A stretch of DNA of 64,000 nt, taken from positions 682,001-746,000 of the forward strand of contig CBDFHE010000018.1 in the NCBI GenBank assembly GCA_965247455.1. Reading direction: 5' to 3'. The translations under genes and the position numbers were made by a program. This document shows, piece by piece, positions 46,078 to 55,172 of the stretch (position 1 is its first letter; each line of letters starts with the position of its first letter). The notes beneath the pieces are model-generated. The model did not search any database, was not told the origin of the DNA, and saw only the letters and a list, made by a program, of their open reading frames with translations. This DNA comes from JACZYA01 sp965247455. Its GTDB lineage: Bacteria; Acidobacteriota; Terriglobia; Acidiferrales; 2-02-FULL-67-57.

Positions 46078-46851
46078 ATGAAAGGTGTTGTGCTAGCTGG
46101 AGGTACGGGTTCACGGTTATCACCACTGATGCGGGTGACTAACAAGCACCTGCTCCCCGTGCACAACCAGCCCATGATCTACTACCCCATCCAAACCCTG
46201 GTGAACGCCGGTATCCGCGACATCCTGCTCGTCACCGGCGGGCAGGACGCCGGTGACTTCCTGCGCCTGCTCTCCAACGGCAAGGACTTCGGCCTTCAGC
46301 ACATCAACTACACCTACCAGGAAGGCGAAGGCGGCATCGCCGACGCTCTGCGGCTGGCTGAGCACTTCGTGCAGGGCGAGAAGGTCTGCGTGGTTCTGGG
46401 CGACAACATCATCGAGGGCAACATTTGCGAGGCCGTGCAGCGCTTCCAGCAACAGGAACGCGGCGCTCACCTGCTGCTCAAAGAGGTGGATGACCCGGAG
46501 CGCTTCGGCTGCCCGGAGATTGCCGACGGCCGCATCCTCCGCATCGAAGAGAAGCCCAAGCAGCCCAAGTCGCGCTACGCGGTGACCGGCATTTATTTCT
46601 ACGACGCCACCATCTTTGAAAAGATCAGCCGGCTGCGGCCGAGCGGGCGGGGCGAGTTGGAGATCACCGACGTCAACAACATGTACATCGAGGAAGGCAC
46701 TATGACCTTCAGCGTGCTGGACGGCTGGTGGACGGACGCGGGCACCTTCGGCTCGCTGCGGCACGCGACCAACTTGGTGGCGGAAACCGGGGCAAACAAA
46801 ATGACGCCGGTGGCCACGCCGAGCCGGACATCCGTTTGCAAAACACCGTAG
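46078..46851 (+). CDS. rmlA: Glucose-1-phosphate thymidylyltransferase
   Basis: 257 aa. Makes dTDP-glucose for rhamnose and other surface sugars. MKGVVLAGGTGSRLSPLMRV then TNKHLLPVHNQPMIYYPIQ, GEGGIADALRLAEHF, VVLGDNIIEG, RIEEKPKQPKSRYAVTGIYF and LDGWWTDAGTF are all diagnostic. The start ATG 46078 has GAGGGAG upstream. After LVAETGANK the last dozen residues are read from DNA that in another frame encodes the tail of LptD, so the native C-terminus of RmlA was probably replaced at a deletion junction; the catalytic part is intact. Confidence 0.92.
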   Translation: MKGVVLAGGTGSRLSPLMRVTNKHLLPVHNQPMIYYPIQTLVNAGIRDILLVTGGQDAGDFLRLLSNGKDFGLQHINYTYQEGEGGIADALRLAEHFVQGEKVCVVLGDNIIEGNICEAVQRFQQQERGAHLLLKEVDDPERFGCPEIADGRILRIEEKPKQPKSRYAVTGIYFYDATIFEKISRLRPSGRGELEITDVNNMYIEEGTMTFSVLDGWWTDAGTFGSLRHATNLVAETGANKMTPVATPSRTSVCKTP

Positions 46852-46994
46852 TGCAAGCAAGCTACAACTGGGACTGCTCCGGAGTCGCTTTCGAGTTCCG
46901 CCCCGTGGGACTCGGGCCCATTCGCAGCAAGAATGAATACCGCTTTTCCTTTACCGTCGCCAACGCCGGGACATTCGGTACCATTACTCAATAA
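46812..46994 (+). pseudogene. LptD (LPS-assembly protein), C-terminal fragment
   Basis: The frame reads AEPDIRLQNTVVQASYNWDC, SGVAFEFRPVGLGPIRSKNE, YRFSFTVANAGTFGTITQ, then TAA. The pattern YNWDC-C/S-G-x-x-F-E-F/Y-R ... N-E-Y-R-F-S-F-T-x-A-N-x-G-T-F-G is the final strand region of LptD barrels. Only about 55 residues remain; they overlap the end of rmlA in another frame. Confidence 0.75.
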
Positions 46995-47332
46995 AGGCGC
47001 CTTTTCTAAGGCCGCCCAGGGCCTCCCTCTGCCTACCTGAGAACCCTGCGCAAAAGGCATCAGGATACTCTTAAATTGTAAGTTTTGATTAACTTTCGGG
47101 TCGAGCAAGATTACAAAGAAGAAAGATTTGAGCGTGGGATTGTTTCCAAGGCGAAACCGACTGTCCCACATAGGGCGTTCACAGAAGAGGACGGAAAACC
47201 CGGGGGGTTGCGTAGACCTACACGCGGTTTTGCGGGTCTATCTGCCGGGACGATAGGTTATGCGACCAACCGGTTGACACAAGCAGGCGCGATGCGGCTT
47301 GACAAACCGTTGCGGGCGGAGGCTGAACTCAC

Positions 47333-48523
47333 GTGCGTAACGATTCTCCCAAGACTGTGCCGGCGACAGAAGAGCCCGCTGTTGCTCCTCTCTCACAAGA
47401 TACCCGCGAGAAGTCCGCCCATCCAGGATTTCCCGCTTCAATCTCTGTCATCATTCCGGTCTTTGGAGACGGCCTCCACATTGTACGATGCCTCGAAAGC
47501 CTGCAATCCGGGAACGGACGGAACCTCCAGGTGCTTGTGGTAGATGACGGTTCACCCCAACCGGTAGCGGATCGGTTGGACTTGCCTGGCGTCCGCTGCT
47601 ACCGGCTGGAGACAAATCACGGCCCCAGCCACGCCATCAATCGTGGCCTGGAGAAAACAGCGGACTACTGGGTCGTCATCCTCAACAGCGACGTGCAAGT
47701 GCGCCCCGGAAGCCTCACCCGTCTGATTGAAGCGTTGGAAGAACGGCCGGAATACGACTTCGCTGTTGCCAAAATACTTCAAGACAACGAACCGTTCGCC
47801 GTGGATAGCACCGGCGACGGCATGCTGCTAGGAGGGGGAGCGTATCGGATCGGGCACAGCGAGGTTGATGGGAAAGTGATTAGCCTTCCGCGTCCGATCT
47901 TGAGCGCTACTACAACCGCCAGCGCCTACCGGCGCACAGTGTTGGAAGACGTGGGCGGCTTTGATGAAGACTTTTTTGGCTTTTTGGAGGACCTCGACCT
48001 CTCGCTGCGGGCCCGGCTGAGGGGCTATCGAGGTCTCTACGTCCCCTCCGCGGTCATCTACCATCAAGGGAGTGCGACGTTCGAGGCTCGAGGGCCGAAG
48101 GAAATCTTCCGCCTGATCACCCGCAACCAAATCTGGGTGGTCACAAAGAACTATCCGGCCAGTGTACTCCTGCGCGCCCTCCCTCGCATCATTGTGTTTC
48201 AAGCGCTCTGGGTGGGCTTGATGCTCTCCCGTGGGCTGTTGGGCACCTGCCTGCGCGGGTTCTGGGAAGCTTTCCGCAGACTGCCGAAACGTTGGTGCGC
48301 TCAGCAGCTTTCCCTCATTGATCGGAGGGGGCGGTCTGGCCAGGGGCTCTCCCGCGATCGCGGCCGGGCAGCGGGCCGACATAGCGAACTTCCAGAGTTA
48401 CGTCCTGGCCCAGCTCACTCTGCAGCAGGTTGGCAATCCCGTTCTCCAGCGATTCGTGGAAGGGTTGGCTGGCCAGATAGGTCGCTACCACCCGGGGAGG
48501 CTGAACGCCGGGGTCGTAGCTGA
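47333..48523 (+). CDS. Family 2 glycosyltransferase, C-terminus probably lost
   Basis: 396 codons from GTG 47333 with GGAGG upstream. The GT-A fold is clear: ASISVIIPVFGDGLHIVRCL, LQVLVVDDGSP, NHGPSHAINRGLEKTADYWV, ILNSDVQVRPGSL (metal-binding D-x-D-like NSDV), and GFDEDFFGFLEDLDLSLRAR (ED motif), then a hydrophobic segment IIVFQALWVGLMLSRGLLG. This resembles rhamnosyl- or other O-antigen/capsule transferases. From about 48310 the frame runs antisense through the end of the DUF389 gene for 209 nt with low-complexity Arg/Gly, so the true end was cut off. The 297 bp upstream (47036-47332) holds no recognised signal. Confidence 0.85.
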   Translation: MRNDSPKTVPATEEPAVAPLSQDTREKSAHPGFPASISVIIPVFGDGLHIVRCLESLQSGNGRNLQVLVVDDGSPQPVADRLDLPGVRCYRLETNHGPSHAINRGLEKTADYWVVILNSDVQVRPGSLTRLIEALEERPEYDFAVAKILQDNEPFAVDSTGDGMLLGGGAYRIGHSEVDGKVISLPRPILSATTTASAYRRTVLEDVGGFDEDFFGFLEDLDLSLRARLRGYRGLYVPSAVIYHQGSATFEARGPKEIFRLITRNQIWVVTKNYPASVLLRALPRIIVFQALWVGLMLSRGLLGTCLRGFWEAFRRLPKRWCAQQLSLIDRRGRSGQGLSRDRGRAAGRHSELPELRPGPAHSAAGWQSRSPAIRGRVGWPDRSLPPGEAERRGRS

Positions 48524-49640
48524 AATCCACCAGCCGGGCCCCCGACACCATCTTGGCTTGCTGCATCAGGAGCTGCTGAACGCGCTGGGCCGGCGAACTT
48601 TCCGCCTCTTCCGAGGCCGAGGAGTCTCCGGCGACTTGCTGGCCCTTCAGGAAGTGGTAGCCGTCGGCGGAATCCTCGACTATCTGCACCGATCGAATGG
48701 TGAGCGCGACCTGCCGTTCCAACTCGTCTCTCAACACATTCTCGATGGCCTGAATCACGTTGGGTTCGAACCATTCCGGCGTCTCCACCGTGGCTACGAT
48801 TTGGCAGGCGGGGCCGCGGCACCGAACCTCAGCCTCGGAGAGCCGCGCCCCCTCGACCATGCGCACCTGCTGCTCCAGCGTGCTGCGAGCCAGCCGCGCG
48901 CTGCTGGCTTCGTCAACCAGTTTGGACAACTGAACGCCCAGGAAGACAGCCATCACCACCAGCAGCACCACCGCGAACCCGAAGTTCTTCAAGAGCACGC
49001 GGGGATTGCGCTCCACCGTGCGCGTAGCCAACCCGGAGACATAGAAAACCGCGGCACTGACCAAATGGATGGCAACAAAGTTAGCCAGGAACAACACCAA
49101 CGCGCCGCCGGCCAGGTCCAGCCGCCGCATGGAGAGCCCGATGCCCACCACGCCCAACGGCGGCAGCAGAGCCACGGCGATGGCCACGCCCGGCAGCGCG
49201 GGGCTGATCTCCTCTTCGTGCGCCATGGCAAAAGCGCCCGCCAGCCCCGCCGCCAGCGCCACCGCCAAGTCAAGCAAGGTCGGGTGGGTGCGGGACAGGA
49301 TTTCGTGGGTCAGCTCGGGCTCCGGGACCAGCAAGCCGATGACCACCGCCACCAGAATCGCCAGCACCACGCCGTAGAACTCGGTCCGCAGGGAACGCTC
49401 CAGCAGCTTGGAACGGCCGCGAATCAGCGCCACCGAGAGAGAAAAGATGGGAGTCATCAGCGGCGCCACCAACATGGCTCCGATGACCACCGCCGGACTG
49501 TCGAGCAGCAGGCCGAAGGTGACGATCACACTCGAAGCCGCCACCAATACGAAGAAGGGCCCATGCAGCTTAGCGGCCTCCTCCAGCTCCTCCAGAATGC
49601 GGCGCTGTTGCTCTCCGGAGACTTCCTTAATACCAAACAT
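48315..49640 (-). CDS. DUF389 / TIGR00341-type membrane protein
   Basis: 441 aa. The start is MFGIKEVSGEQQRRILEELEEA. Six hydrophobic segments follow, with the family core GLLLDSPAVVIGAMLVAPLMTPI and ALPGVAIAVALLPPLGVVGIGLS. The last 200 residues are soluble, with two similar beta-alpha units (ARLSEAEVRCRG ... and ARLVDFSYDPGV ...), an appended domain longer than in many relatives. The function of the family is not established. It is convergent with the GT2 gene. Confidence 0.85.
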   Translation of the reverse strand: MFGIKEVSGEQQRRILEELEEAAKLHGPFFVLVAASSVIVTFGLLLDSPAVVIGAMLVAPLMTPIFSLSVALIRGRSKLLERSLRTEFYGVVLAILVAVVIGLLVPEPELTHEILSRTHPTLLDLAVALAAGLAGAFAMAHEEEISPALPGVAIAVALLPPLGVVGIGLSMRRLDLAGGALVLFLANFVAIHLVSAAVFYVSGLATRTVERNPRVLLKNFGFAVVLLVVMAVFLGVQLSKLVDEASSARLARSTLEQQVRMVEGARLSEAEVRCRGPACQIVATVETPEWFEPNVIQAIENVLRDELERQVALTIRSVQIVEDSADGYHFLKGQQVAGDSSASEEAESSPAQRVQQLLMQQAKMVSGARLVDFSYDPGVQPPRVVATYLASQPFHESLENGIANLLQSELGQDVTLEVRYVGPLPGRDRGRAPGQTAPSDQ

Positions 49641-49825
49641 TCAGGTGCGCCCCCGTCGGGTTATGGTTGGTTCCCCCTCCTCAGAACTTCCTGCCAGTCT
49701 AGCATAACCGGAGGAGGCCGCGGGCGGATACCTCCGAGGCGCGAACCACTACAACCGTACCCCAACGACTGTGATAGAATTCCCTCTCTGCGCTTGGGCG
49801 CGCAAGCCACTCGAAGGAGCCTGCT

Positions 49826-51238
49826 ATGAAACCAGTCGTGGACTTCATCCAGAATAATTCCGACCGCTACGTAGAGGAGCTGCGCGAATTCTGCGCCATC
49901 CCCAGCATCAGCACCCAGACCGAGCACAAACCGGACATCGAGCGCTGCGCCCGCTGGTTGGCCGAGCACATGACCCACATCGGGCTGGAAAACGTGGAGA
50001 TCATTTCCACCGCCGGCTACCCCATCGTCTACGCCGACTGGCTGCATGCACCGGGTAAGCCCACCCTGCTCTTCTACGGCCACTACGACGTCCAGCCGCC
50101 GGAGCCGCTCGACCTGTGGCACTCGCCGCCCTTCGAGCTGACCCTGCGCGACGGCGACCTCTACGCCCGTGGGGTGGTGGACGACAAAGGCCAGGTCTTC
50201 ATCCACCTCAAGGCCCTGGAAGCTTTCTTCAAGAACAGCGGCCGGCTGCCGGTGAACGTCAAGTTCATGATCGAAGGCGAGGAGGAGACCGGCAGCGAGA
50301 ACGTGTACGCCTTCATGCAAAAGGAAAGGGAGCGCCTGGCGTGCGACGCGCTGGTGGTGTCCGACACCACCATGCTGGGCAAGGGCATCCCCTCGGTGTG
50401 CTACGGGCTGCGCGGCCTGACCTACTTTGAAGTTGAAATCGAAGGCCCGAGCCAGGACCTGCACTCGGGCTCGTTCGGGGGCGCGGTGCCCAACCCCATC
50501 AACATCCTGTGCGAGATGATGGCGCAGTTGCACGACCAGCGGGGCCGCGTCGCCATTCCGGGCTTCTACAAAGATGTACAGCCGCTGAGCAGAAAGGAGC
50601 GGGCACAGTTGAAGCGCCTGCCCTTCAAAGACAAGAACTTCCAGAAAACCACCGGCGTGCGCAGGCTGGTGGGTGAGAAGGGCTTTAGCACAATCGAGCG
50701 CATCTGGGCGCGCCCCACCCTGGACATCAATGGCATCTTCGGCGGCTACACCGCCGAAGGCGCCAAGACCGTGATTGCCTCCAAGGCCAGCGCCAAGTTT
50801 TCCACCCGCCTAGTGGCCAATCAGAATCCGGCCAAGATTACCAAGCTGGTGCGCAAGCACATCGAACGGCTGGCTCCGCCGAGCGTAAAGGTGAAGTTCA
50901 CGGTTCACAGCGAAGGCGACGCCTGGGTGTCGCCCTTCGACCATCCCTTTGTGCAGGCGGGCAAGGCGGCGCTGGAGCAGGGCTTCAAGAAAAAGGCGGT
51001 CTTTATCCGCGAGGGCGGATCAATTCCACTGGTCTCTACCATGTACCAGAAGTTCCGCAAGCCCTGTGTATTGATGGGCTTTGGCCTGCCGGACGAGAAC
51101 GCCCACGCCCCCAATGAGCGGCTGAATCTGGAGAACTACCAGAAGGGAATCCTGAGCGTCGCCTACTTCTACCACGCCGTGGGCGAGAGCAACGGAAGCG
51201 CCCGGGGCGGGGGCGGCAAGGGGCGCAAGGCCCGCTGA
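49826..51238 (+). CDS. M20-family dipeptidase
   Basis: 470 aa, no signal peptide, so cytoplasmic. LLFYGHYDVQPPEPLDLWHSPPF (His ligand), YARGVVDDKGQVFIHLKAL (bridging Asp), MIEGEEETGSENVYAF (catalytic and ligand Glu), HSGSFGGAVPNPINIL (dimerisation-domain His) and INGIFGGYTAEGAKTVI give the CNDP-like dipeptidase group. The late EGGSIPLVSTMYQKF holds another ligand region. ATG 49826 follows GAAGGAG. A promoter-like TGATAGAATT lies at about 49770. Confidence 0.93.
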   Translation: MKPVVDFIQNNSDRYVEELREFCAIPSISTQTEHKPDIERCARWLAEHMTHIGLENVEIISTAGYPIVYADWLHAPGKPTLLFYGHYDVQPPEPLDLWHSPPFELTLRDGDLYARGVVDDKGQVFIHLKALEAFFKNSGRLPVNVKFMIEGEEETGSENVYAFMQKERERLACDALVVSDTTMLGKGIPSVCYGLRGLTYFEVEIEGPSQDLHSGSFGGAVPNPINILCEMMAQLHDQRGRVAIPGFYKDVQPLSRKERAQLKRLPFKDKNFQKTTGVRRLVGEKGFSTIERIWARPTLDINGIFGGYTAEGAKTVIASKASAKFSTRLVANQNPAKITKLVRKHIERLAPPSVKVKFTVHSEGDAWVSPFDHPFVQAGKAALEQGFKKKAVFIREGGSIPLVSTMYQKFRKPCVLMGFGLPDENAHAPNERLNLENYQKGILSVAYFYHAVGESNGSARGGGGKGRKAR

Positions 51239-51387
51239 GGGCGAGCAGCAGGAAAGCCGCATTTTTAGCGGTTGCACTTGCCATCGGGTGCGCTTTGGGT
51301 TAGAGTAGCGCCGGTTTGAGCCCAAACACGAAAGGGCAACCCAGGGTGGAAAAACCAAAACTCTCGCACTAAGGAGAAGGCTAGACG

Positions 51388-51681
51388 ATGGCAAAAGCGA
51401 TGACCAAGAGCCAGTTGTATCGGCAACTCGCCGAAAACGTCGACCTCCCGCGCAAGACGGTGGTGGCGTTTATGGACGAGTTGACAAATATCGCCATGAA
51501 GGAAACTAAGAACAACGGTGTCTTCACGCTTCCCGGCTTCGGCAAACTCCGCAAAGTCAACCGCAAGGCTCGCATGGGCCGCAACCCGCAGACGGGCGAA
51601 GCCATCAAGATTCCGGCCAAGACGGTGGTGCGCTTCCGCGTCTCCAAAGCCTGCAAGGAAGCGGCCGTAGGCAAGAAGTAA
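51388..51681 (+). CDS. hup: HU-family DNA-binding protein
   Basis: 97 aa nucleoid protein that bends DNA as a dimer. TKSQLYRQLAENVDLPRKTV forms the helical body, then GVFTLPGFGKLRKVNRKARM, GRNPQTGEAIKIPAKTVVRF (the beta-arm with the conserved R-N-P) and FRVSKACKEAAVGKK. ATG 51388 is preceded by AAGGAGAAGG. A clear terminator follows, so it is a single-gene transcript. Confidence 0.96.
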   Translation: MAKAMTKSQLYRQLAENVDLPRKTVVAFMDELTNIAMKETKNNGVFTLPGFGKLRKVNRKARMGRNPQTGEAIKIPAKTVVRFRVSKACKEAAVGKK

Positions 51682-51705
51682 GCGCGTACCGATACCATTA
51701 TTCCT

Positions 51706-51755
51706 GGGCGTCTCAAATCCCGATGCTTCGGGAGAGGGGACGCCCTTCTTCTTTT
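51706..51755 (+). terminator. Rho-independent terminator of the HU gene
   Basis: GGGCGTC at 51706 pairs with GACGCCC at 51739-51745, with inner TCCCGATGCTTCGGGA, followed by TTCTTCTTTT. Confidence 0.8.
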
Positions 51756-51859
51756 GCGGGAGGCAACCCCCGCCGCGCCGCTGCTTGAGGCGCGCGTCCC
51801 CGCTGCCTATAATGCAGAGCGGAGAGCATTTCTCCTTGTCCATCCGATCAGGAGCTCGC

Positions 51860-53230
51860 GTGTCGGACCGTTATCTCCATTCCGCCCTGCTCGCCGACCT
51901 CTACGAACTCACCATGGCGGCGGCCTACTTCGAGAACAACGCGCGGGCCACGGCCACTTTTGAGCTGTTCATTCGCAACCTGCCCCCCGACCGCGGCTAC
52001 CTGCTGTTGGCCGGGCTGGAGCAGGCCCTCGATTTCCTGGAAAACCTGCGCTTTGCCCCGGAGGAGATTTCCTGGCTGCGGCGGCACCCCGTTTTTGCCC
52101 GCGTCAGCGATGCCTTCTTCGACTATTTGCAGGAGTTCCGCTTCAGCGGCGAGGTGTGGGCCATTCCCGAAGGCACGCCGGTTTTCGCCGAAGAGCCGTT
52201 GCTGCGCGTCACCGCGCCCATCATCGAAGCGCAGGTGGTGGAAACCTACCTGCTCACCGCCATCACTTTCCAGACCATGGTGGCCACCAAGGCCGCGCGG
52301 GTGGTGGAAGCGGCGCAGGGACGGGGCGTGGTGGAGTTCGGCAGCCGCCGCGCCCACGGCCCGGAGGCGGGTGTGCTGGCGGCACGGGCGGCCTACATTG
52401 GCGGGTGTGTGGGAACCTCCAACGTAGAAGCGGGCTTCCGATTCGGCCTTCCCACCTACGGAACCTTGGCGCACTCCTTCGTGATGTCTTACGAGGAGGA
52501 GGAAGAAAGTTTTCGCCAGTTCACGCGCGTCTTCCCCCAGCATACCGTGTTGCTGCTGGACACCTACGACACCCTGGCGGCCGTGGACAAAATCATCGAG
52601 CTGGGCCTGCGCCCGCCCGGCGTCCGCCTGGACAGCGGCGACCTGGTGGAGCTGTCCCAGGAAGTGCGGCGCCGGCTGGATGGGGCCGGACTGCGCGAGA
52701 CCAAGATTTTTGCCAGCGGCGACCTGAACGAATATCTGATCGCCGAACTTGTCGCGCAGGGAGCGCGGCTGGATTTCCTCGGGGTGGGGACGGAGCTGGC
52801 CACCTCCAAAGACGCCCCGGCGCTGGGCGGGGTGTACAAGCTGGTCGAGGTGTTGACCGACGGCCGGCCCCGCCACCGCGCCAAGTTCAGCGAAGCCAAA
52901 GTGACCTACCCCGGACGGAAGCAGGTGTTTCGCTTCCGCGACCCAGAGGACCGCTACCACCACGACTTGATCGCCCGCGCGGAAGAAAGCTACCCGGAGG
53001 GCGAGCCGCTGTTGGCCTGCGTGCTGCGGGAAGGGCGCCGCATCGCTCCCTCGCCCGGCCTGGGAGAAATTCAACAACGCGCGAAAGCAAACCTGGAGCG
53101 GTTGCCGGAGCGCTACCGGCAGTCGCGCAACGCCCCGGCCTACCCCGTCGGCATCAGCCGAGCGCTGGAGGAACTGCTGGAAGAAGTCCGGCAAAAGGTC
53201 GTCCATCCTGCCGACAAAAGCCGGAGCTGA
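51860..53230 (+). CDS. pncB: Nicotinate phosphoribosyltransferase
   Basis: 456 aa, converts nicotinate and PRPP to nicotinate mononucleotide in NAD salvage. ALLADLYELTMAAAYFENN is the conserved N-terminus; VEFGSRRAHGPEAGVLAARA holds the catalytic His after the Arg-rich loop; GLPTYGTLAHSFVMSYE, LLLDTYDTLAAVDKIIELG, VRLDSGDLVELS and DFLGVGTELATSKDAPALGG bind PRPP and phosphate. GTG 51860 has AGGAG 5 nt upstream. It is followed after 11 nt by a nicotinamidase-like gene. Confidence 0.95.
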   Translation: MSDRYLHSALLADLYELTMAAAYFENNARATATFELFIRNLPPDRGYLLLAGLEQALDFLENLRFAPEEISWLRRHPVFARVSDAFFDYLQEFRFSGEVWAIPEGTPVFAEEPLLRVTAPIIEAQVVETYLLTAITFQTMVATKAARVVEAAQGRGVVEFGSRRAHGPEAGVLAARAAYIGGCVGTSNVEAGFRFGLPTYGTLAHSFVMSYEEEEESFRQFTRVFPQHTVLLLDTYDTLAAVDKIIELGLRPPGVRLDSGDLVELSQEVRRRLDGAGLRETKIFASGDLNEYLIAELVAQGARLDFLGVGTELATSKDAPALGGVYKLVEVLTDGRPRHRAKFSEAKVTYPGRKQVFRFRDPEDRYHHDLIARAEESYPEGEPLLACVLREGRRIAPSPGLGEIQQRAKANLERLPERYRQSRNAPAYPVGISRALEELLEEVRQKVVHPADKSRS

Positions 53231-53241
53231 GAGAAGCGGCC

Positions 53242-53853
53242 ATGAAACAAGCGCCCATCTTCTGGGACGTGGATACGCAAGTGGATTTCATGCATCCCGG
53301 CGGCAAGCTCTACGTTCCGGGAGCGGAGAAGCTGGCGCCCAACCTGAGACGCTTGACGGAGCGGGCAGCGCAACAAAGGATTTTAGTGGTGGCCTCGATG
53401 GACGCCCATCGGGAAGGTGACGACGAGTTCCAAGAGTATCCGCCGCACTGCTTGGTGGGCACGCCCGGGCAGCAGAAGATTCCGGAAACTGTTCTTCCAC
53501 GCCAGTACGTGATTCCGAACCAGCGCGCGGAGCTGCCGTCGAAGCTGGCTGACTTCCAGCAAGTCATCGTTGAAAAGCAGTGTTTCGACGTCTTTAGCAA
53601 TCCCAATATGGATGCCCTGCTGGCGCAGCTGGGTGCGGGGCGGGAGATTGTTCTCTACGGCGTGGTGACGGAAATTTGCGTGCACCACGCGGCGCGCGGC
53701 CTGCTGGAGCGCGGCTTTCAGGTGCGCCTGATGCGGGACGCCACGCACCACCTGGACCAAGCCAAGGGCCGCACCACCCTGACCCTGGTGGAAAAGCGCG
53801 GCGGCCAACTGGTAACCACCACCCAAGTCGTCGCCGGCCTGAGACCCGAATAG
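53242..53853 (+). CDS. Isochorismatase-family hydrolase, probable nicotinamidase
   Basis: 203 aa. Triad residues: Asp in FWDVDTQVDFMHPGGKL, Lys in FQQVIVEKQCFDVF and Cys146 in LYGVVTEICVHHAARGLLER. ASMDAHREGDDEF resembles the metal-binding D-x-H part of nicotinamidases. With pncB directly upstream (11 nt) it would supply nicotinate from nicotinamide, so nicotinamidase (pncA role) is the best call. The ATG at 53242 follows GAGAAGCGG. Confidence 0.85.
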   Translation: MKQAPIFWDVDTQVDFMHPGGKLYVPGAEKLAPNLRRLTERAAQQRILVVASMDAHREGDDEFQEYPPHCLVGTPGQQKIPETVLPRQYVIPNQRAELPSKLADFQQVIVEKQCFDVFSNPNMDALLAQLGAGREIVLYGVVTEICVHHAARGLLERGFQVRLMRDATHHLDQAKGRTTLTLVEKRGGQLVTTTQVVAGLRPE

Positions 53854-53893
53854 GAACCCAGAAATTTTCCCGCAAAAAACAAAGTGTCTGCGG

Positions 53894-54367
53894 CTAGGAG
53901 AGCCAGCGATCGAAGCTGGCGACGAGGAAAACCATCAGCGCCTTCAGGGCAGCGCGGAGCGGGGGAATCAAAAAGTAGAAAGCGGCAGCGAGTAGGGCCA
54001 ACAAGGCGCGCAGCCAGAGCGGGCCCAGGTCGAGCAAGCGGAAGCCGCGCTGGTGCAGCTCCAACGTTCCCCGGCGGCGAGTGCGAAACCAACTCCACCC
54101 ATCGGCGGGCAGGCGCAAGGCCCAGACGGCAAACAGCGCCGCGGTGGTCCACCCCGGCAGCGCGTAGCGCTCCGCGAAGGCAGCCAGGAAAGCCAGGATC
54201 AGCAGCACTGCCAGGAACTGGGCCAGTTCGCGCTCGGGATAGAACCAAACCCTGCGCCAGCGGTCGAGCCAGTGGCCGGCCGGTTCGAGCGCCGCGCGCA
54301 GGCCGGAGCGAAGCAGGGCCGCCAACACAACCAGGGTCAGCGCGCCGGCGGCAAAGACCAGGGTCAA
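53894..54367 (-). CDS. Small integral membrane protein, unknown
   Basis: 157 aa with about four hydrophobic segments (MTLVFAAGALTLVVLAALL, FLAVLLILAFLAAFAE, TTAALFAVWALRLP, ALLALLAAAFYFLIPPL). The middle part has WRRVWFYPERELAQF and FRTRRRGTLELHQRGFRLLD, a basic cytoplasmic stretch. No family recognised. The amino-acid pattern is credible for a real membrane protein. The 320 bp to its right (54368-54687) show no gene. Confidence 0.55.
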   Translation of the reverse strand: MTLVFAAGALTLVVLAALLRSGLRAALEPAGHWLDRWRRVWFYPERELAQFLAVLLILAFLAAFAERYALPGWTTAALFAVWALRLPADGWSWFRTRRRGTLELHQRGFRLLDLGPLWLRALLALLAAAFYFLIPPLRAALKALMVFLVASFDRWLS

Positions 54368-54687
54368 ATGGAAAGACGCAGGAACAGCAGCCGGAGTGGT
54401 AATAATAATCGATGTAGGAATGGCTTCTCTCCCGACCTAGAAAGCGGCATCCTAGCACGGCTCGGTAGTGGGCTAAAAGCATGTTGCTTTGGCTGCGGGT
54501 GCAGAGCACCTCTTCCGAACTTGTTGGTTGGATGGGCGAGCTGTTTGACCTATGGAGGAAATAGCGCGACTCCAGCCGTGCGTTGCAGCAGCCCCACAAG
54601 CCTGGCCCGTGACCAAGCAGAGGGCGGCGACGCGTTGACAACGCCTCGGGCTTTCTGGTAGTGAGCCACAAGGAGAGGGAAGCAAGC

Positions 54688-55170
54688 ATGACCGCGGAAC
54701 GGCTGGAGCGCGCCTGGGAACTGCTGCGGGAAGCCTACCACCAGCAGATGCAGGGCGAGTACGACCTGGCGGTGGACCTCTACCGGCAGTCGCTGGCCGC
54801 CCATCCCACCGCCGAGGCCTTTACTTTCCTGGGCTGGACCTACCACTTCCAGGGGAAAATCGACCAGGCGATCGAAGAGTGCAAGAAGGCTATCGCGGTG
54901 GACCCCGACTTCGGCAACCCCTACAACGACATCGGCGCCTACCTGATCGAAAAGCAGCAGTACGACCAGGCCATCCCCTGGCTGGAGCAGGCCATCACCG
55001 CCAAGCGTTACGACTCCTACAACTATCCGCTTTACAACTTGGGGCGGGTCTTCCTAGCGCAAGGGATGCTGAAGAAGGCGCAAGCGTGCTTTGCGAAAGC
55101 GCTGGCGATCAGTCCGCAGTACACGCTGGCGCGCGAAGCCCTGGAGACGGCGCGTCGTAAGGTGAATTAG
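54688..55170 (+). CDS. TPR protein
   Basis: 160 aa made of tetratricopeptide repeats: ERAWELLREAYHQQMQGEYD, LAVDLYRQSLAAHPTAEAFT, FLGWTYHFQGKIDQAIEECK, NPYNDIGAYLIEKQQYDQAI, PLYNLGRVFLAQGMLKKAQA. A scaffold for protein contacts; no enzyme domain. ATG 54688 has AAGGAGAGGG upstream. It ends 2 nt before the DUF962 gene, so the two are co-transcribed. Confidence 0.88.
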   Translation: MTAERLERAWELLREAYHQQMQGEYDLAVDLYRQSLAAHPTAEAFTFLGWTYHFQGKIDQAIEECKKAIAVDPDFGNPYNDIGAYLIEKQQYDQAIPWLEQAITAKRYDSYNYPLYNLGRVFLAQGMLKKAQACFAKALAISPQYTLAREALETARRKVN

Positions 55171-55172
55171 CC

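Noticed and set aside
47100..47330. Riboswitch upstream of the glycosyltransferase
   Set aside because: Some hairpins are present, but they do not match the c-di-GMP, TPP, cobalamin or other conserved cores I can recall.
47085..47543. 152-codon frame upstream of and overlapping the GT2 gene
   Set aside because: It overlaps the better supported glycosyltransferase start, has no motif, and its composition does not look protein-like.
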